Positions 61,383 through 64,000 of a stretch of 64,000 bases of DNA are shown here, in pieces. The number at the start of each line of letters is the position of its first letter. Position 1 is the stretch's first letter. This stretch comes from Ceraceosorus guamensis (lineage: Eukaryota; Basidiomycota; Exobasidiomycetes; Ceraceosorales; Ceraceosoraceae): contig NW_020289997.1 of NCBI RefSeq assembly GCF_003144195.1, positions 496,001-560,000 of the forward strand. Direction: 5' to 3'. The notes below the pieces were generated by a model. That model searched no databases and was not told the DNA's origin. It worked only from the letters and a program-made list of their open reading frames with translations. The translations under genes were made by a program, and so were the position numbers.

Positions 61383-64000
61383 GATGGGCGCCGATGGGCA
61401 CAAGCTCGAGCGCAAGCCTGACTGAGAGAAGGGCCCTTGATGTCCTAGACTAGATGTATGTCGTGCTAGAGCTCACCGAATGCCTTGTGAGCGAGGTCAA
61501 GTCACTGGACGCGAGCGAGACGCAAAAGACGAGGATGCCAAGAGCCCGGATCTCAGCCAGTGGGTATGGAGGACGCCAAAAGCCTGGGTATCAACCAGTG
61601 GGTATGGAGGATGACCGGCGAGTCCTCACTGGAGTGTTGGCCGTCGGCGTAGAGTGGTGTCAGAGGAAGCCACGTAGTGCAGCTCCTCTCGTAGTCTCCA
61701 CGTCAGGAGTATATCTAATCGGAAATGTCCTGCCGGCTAAGCGTGAGTCGCGAGAGCGCACCTCGTAATCCAGTGTAGGAGGCGAAAAGGGGGCGCACGC
61801 GCGCGCGCGCACAGGTGATTGTTGTTGACGCGTATGTGCTCAAGTCGTTGAGGAGATGGACCCCTTGAGCTTAGTCTATGAGGAGTATGAATGGTATGAA
61901 ATGAAGTCGTGAGTTGGAGATGATGGTCGATCACCAATTATGGTCACCGGCACAGGGCGCAAGGTCTAGAGGTGACGGTATGAAGCGTGGGTCTTTGGCG
62001 CAAAAGCGAGGGCCGCAGAGTACACGTTGTTTCATGCCGGTGAATGATGTGCAGTACACAATCGTGAATAGCTGTTGTTGTTGTTGCTTGGGCGTCCGCG
62101 CCTAAGGCAGATGAGCATGCAGCAGCGCGAAGACTGCTCGCGCACTCAAATTGATGCCGGCTGCCTGTCTGCTCTTGCGGACCGCAGGCGGATTGAGCTG
62201 CAGATTAAGCAGGGACCGCCGCAAGCCTTGACTGGTCAGGTGCTCGAGTTGCCACGTACTCGACGCGGGCGCGCGGGTTGGTGCGCACGTGTGTCAAGTG
62301 CCATGGAGCCTCATGCAGCAGCAGCATGCATTAACGCGGTACGCGGGGCATATACACGCGCTAGCTGCTATGCGTGATTGAAGCATTCGTGATTACCGTT
62401 GCCCCCTCTTCTTCATTCAAAAAAACCTCCCCCTCAGCTACGGCACTCCATGACCATGGCGCACGCAGCTGCATAATGGTGTTCCCAGCAATGCACAGCT
62501 TTCCGTCGATCCATTTAGGTCATGGTATACTCACAACTGGGACTTGACTGCTGCGCCGACGTGTATAGGTTGAGCGCCGCTCCAGCAAGATGTGCACGCG
62601 CTAAGCAGGCGCAATTCAGCACTTGCATATGCCATGCACCTGTGTACTGCATGAGCTGACTATAATACGCATGCAGCAACTCCGCGCAACCAGCAACCGG
62701 GATGCTTCATTGTGATTGCCATGGCGATATGGGAGGGACGCGAAGAAACAAGATCAGTTAACTTGTACGTGATTATTCACGATTAGAATCTTGCACTCTC
62801 TTCTGATTGAAACCGGACACCTCGGCATGTTTCTCGGGCTGACAGACTCGTGACTCTTGCGATCGGGCCCAAGGTGGGGGGTGGAATGAGCTTAATTGGT
62901 GACGCTGCATGCCTGCTGGAGCATGAGCTATATAGACGATCACGCTGATATGCTCGATCTGCCAACAGCGGGATGAACTATAGCCAGCCCATCTTGATGG
63001 AGGCAAGAGTCTTGAGTGCGCCAAGCAGAACAGCAAACGCGTTTCGAGCGTTCGAAGGGAAAGCCATGCAGCAAGCAGTCAAGGTCATACGCGGCCAAGA
63101 GCTCAGCTACCCATCTATCTGTAGAAGTGCACACCTTGCTGATCGTTTGCTCGGATCTCGGAGGCTTGGGTGAAGAACAGCGAGCGCACGACTACAGCAG
63201 AAGTGAGCATGGACTGATCGTAAAGCCGGCACAGCGTTTCGCGGCGAAAGCAATTTCTCTGCGGGGTGATGAAAAGAGGGCCGGAATCTCTCACACTAAC
63301 CCCCACACTCGTACTGAACCAGCTCGCTCTTATGCATCACCAACATGAAGCTTACAAACCGCTGATCATCACGGGGACGTCGATCGAGTCCGTGGCGTAC
63401 AACGCATATGATGTTGCTTGACTCGTTCCTGATGCTGGATCCTTGTTTGATACAATGCTTCCGCTGCGCGACGCGGGGAAAAGACGTGCGAAAGCGGAAT
63501 GCACAATCGGGTACGGGTTCGGGTTGAGAGCAGAGCTGGGCCTCTCATGCTTGACTTTACACCCATCGGGCGCTACGCATATAGACGGCAGCACAAAGGG
63601 GTGGTGAAGCTGCACGCAGATTCAGAACGACGGGACCGCGTCAGTCTCGTTGGAACGATGACTCGCTGGACGTTGCGTGACGCCTATAGCCGAGCCACGC
63701 GGGCTACTGTGACTGTGACTGTGACCGTGACCGTGACCGTGACTGTGACTGTGACTTTGACTGTAGCGCTGCGAGATTTCTAGTGGCCCTTTCGACTTTG
63801 CTGCGCGCGCGCGCGCTAAGATGCACAACATCATGCGCGCACGCGACACATCGTATCTCTCTCGCAATCGCGTGAATAATCCTCACGCCACAACGACGCT
63901 TCTAATCAACCGACCAGCAGAGCATCAGGGAGGCGTGTCGTGACTCGATCGACTCACCTGCACATGTTACTTCTTCACGACGCGCTGACTTGGCATTCAC
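61383..64000. other. Intergenic end of the window
   Basis: No supported gene in 2.6 kb. It holds a short direct repeat (AGCCTGGGTATCAACCAGTG-like, about 61552-61608), a GC run near 61798, (TTG)n near 62070, CGTGATT words near 62372 and 62770, and a hexamer array near 63706. Kinesin promoter elements should lie just above 61383 but none is recognised. Confidence 0.5.
63706..63764. repeat. (GTGACT/GTGACC)n hexamer array
   Basis: About nine hexamers in blocks: GTGACT copies, then GTGACC copies, then GTGACT copies, ending GTGACTTTGACTG. Confidence 0.9.

Overview
The window is a piece of a fungal nuclear genome, most likely a basidiomycete from the smut side (Ustilaginomycotina). The evidence is GC-rich DNA, genes cut by short GT-AG introns of about 40-100 nt with GTGAGT/GTGCGT-type donors, two fungal Zn2Cys6 regulators, a StuA/Ust1-type APSES regulator, a GPI-anchored Ser-rich secreted protein, and intergenic DNA peppered with heptamers of the type ATTCACG/ACTCACG. 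The last trait resembles what I remember of Ustilago-type genomes, so the placement is inference, not proof.

I support fourteen protein genes well, three more weakly, and one tRNA gene with a partial copy. For all fourteen of the better genes I could place exons whose phases join without a break. Left to right: an Hsp31/DJ-1 glyoxalase (267-1337, +); a Zn2Cys6 regulator (1702-5420, -) that diverges, across about 2.7 kb, from a second Zn2Cys6 regulator (8125-11676, +); TFIID subunit TAF4 (12120-15025, -); a small unrecognised protein (17179-17969, +); glutathione-dependent formaldehyde dehydrogenase (18212-19758, -), divergent from an MFS phosphate/glycerophosphodiester transporter (22273-24192, +); phospholipase D (24936-27789, +); a secreted GPI protein (29242-29945, +); the CCA-adding enzyme (30526-33354, +); a GNAT acetyltransferase (34029-34631, -) sharing a 373-nt promoter with replicative DNA ligase I (35005-39046, +, 14 exons).

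From about 39 to 49.7 kb the window is gene-poor and repeat-rich. It holds a (GAAGA)n tract, a 73-bp triple repeat, an intron-bearing tRNA-Lys(CUU) with a truncated tandem copy, an APSES regulator (42315-43984, -) and one uncertain low-complexity gene. After this come inosine triphosphate pyrophosphatase (49708-50662, -), a possible 86-residue protein, the mitochondrial DnaJ chaperone Mdj1 (51272-53717, -) and a 2106-residue kinesin-4 (54762-61382, -). The last 2.6 kb hold simple repeats only.

The genes are mostly housekeeping and do not form one pathway. Loose themes are detoxification of reactive carbonyls (Hsp31, formaldehyde dehydrogenase), DNA replication and nucleotide hygiene (ligase I, ITPase), transcription (TAF4 and three regulators) and mitochondrial upkeep (Mdj1, a probably dual-targeted CCA enzyme). 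I see no secondary-metabolite cluster, no CRISPR array, no complete transposon and no virus-like element. I found no convincing undescribed system. The points most worth a look are the about 100-residue insert in the kinesin motor, the stretched zinc cluster of the first regulator, the minisatellite introns of the ligase gene (one carrying the assembly gap), and the tRNA partial duplication.
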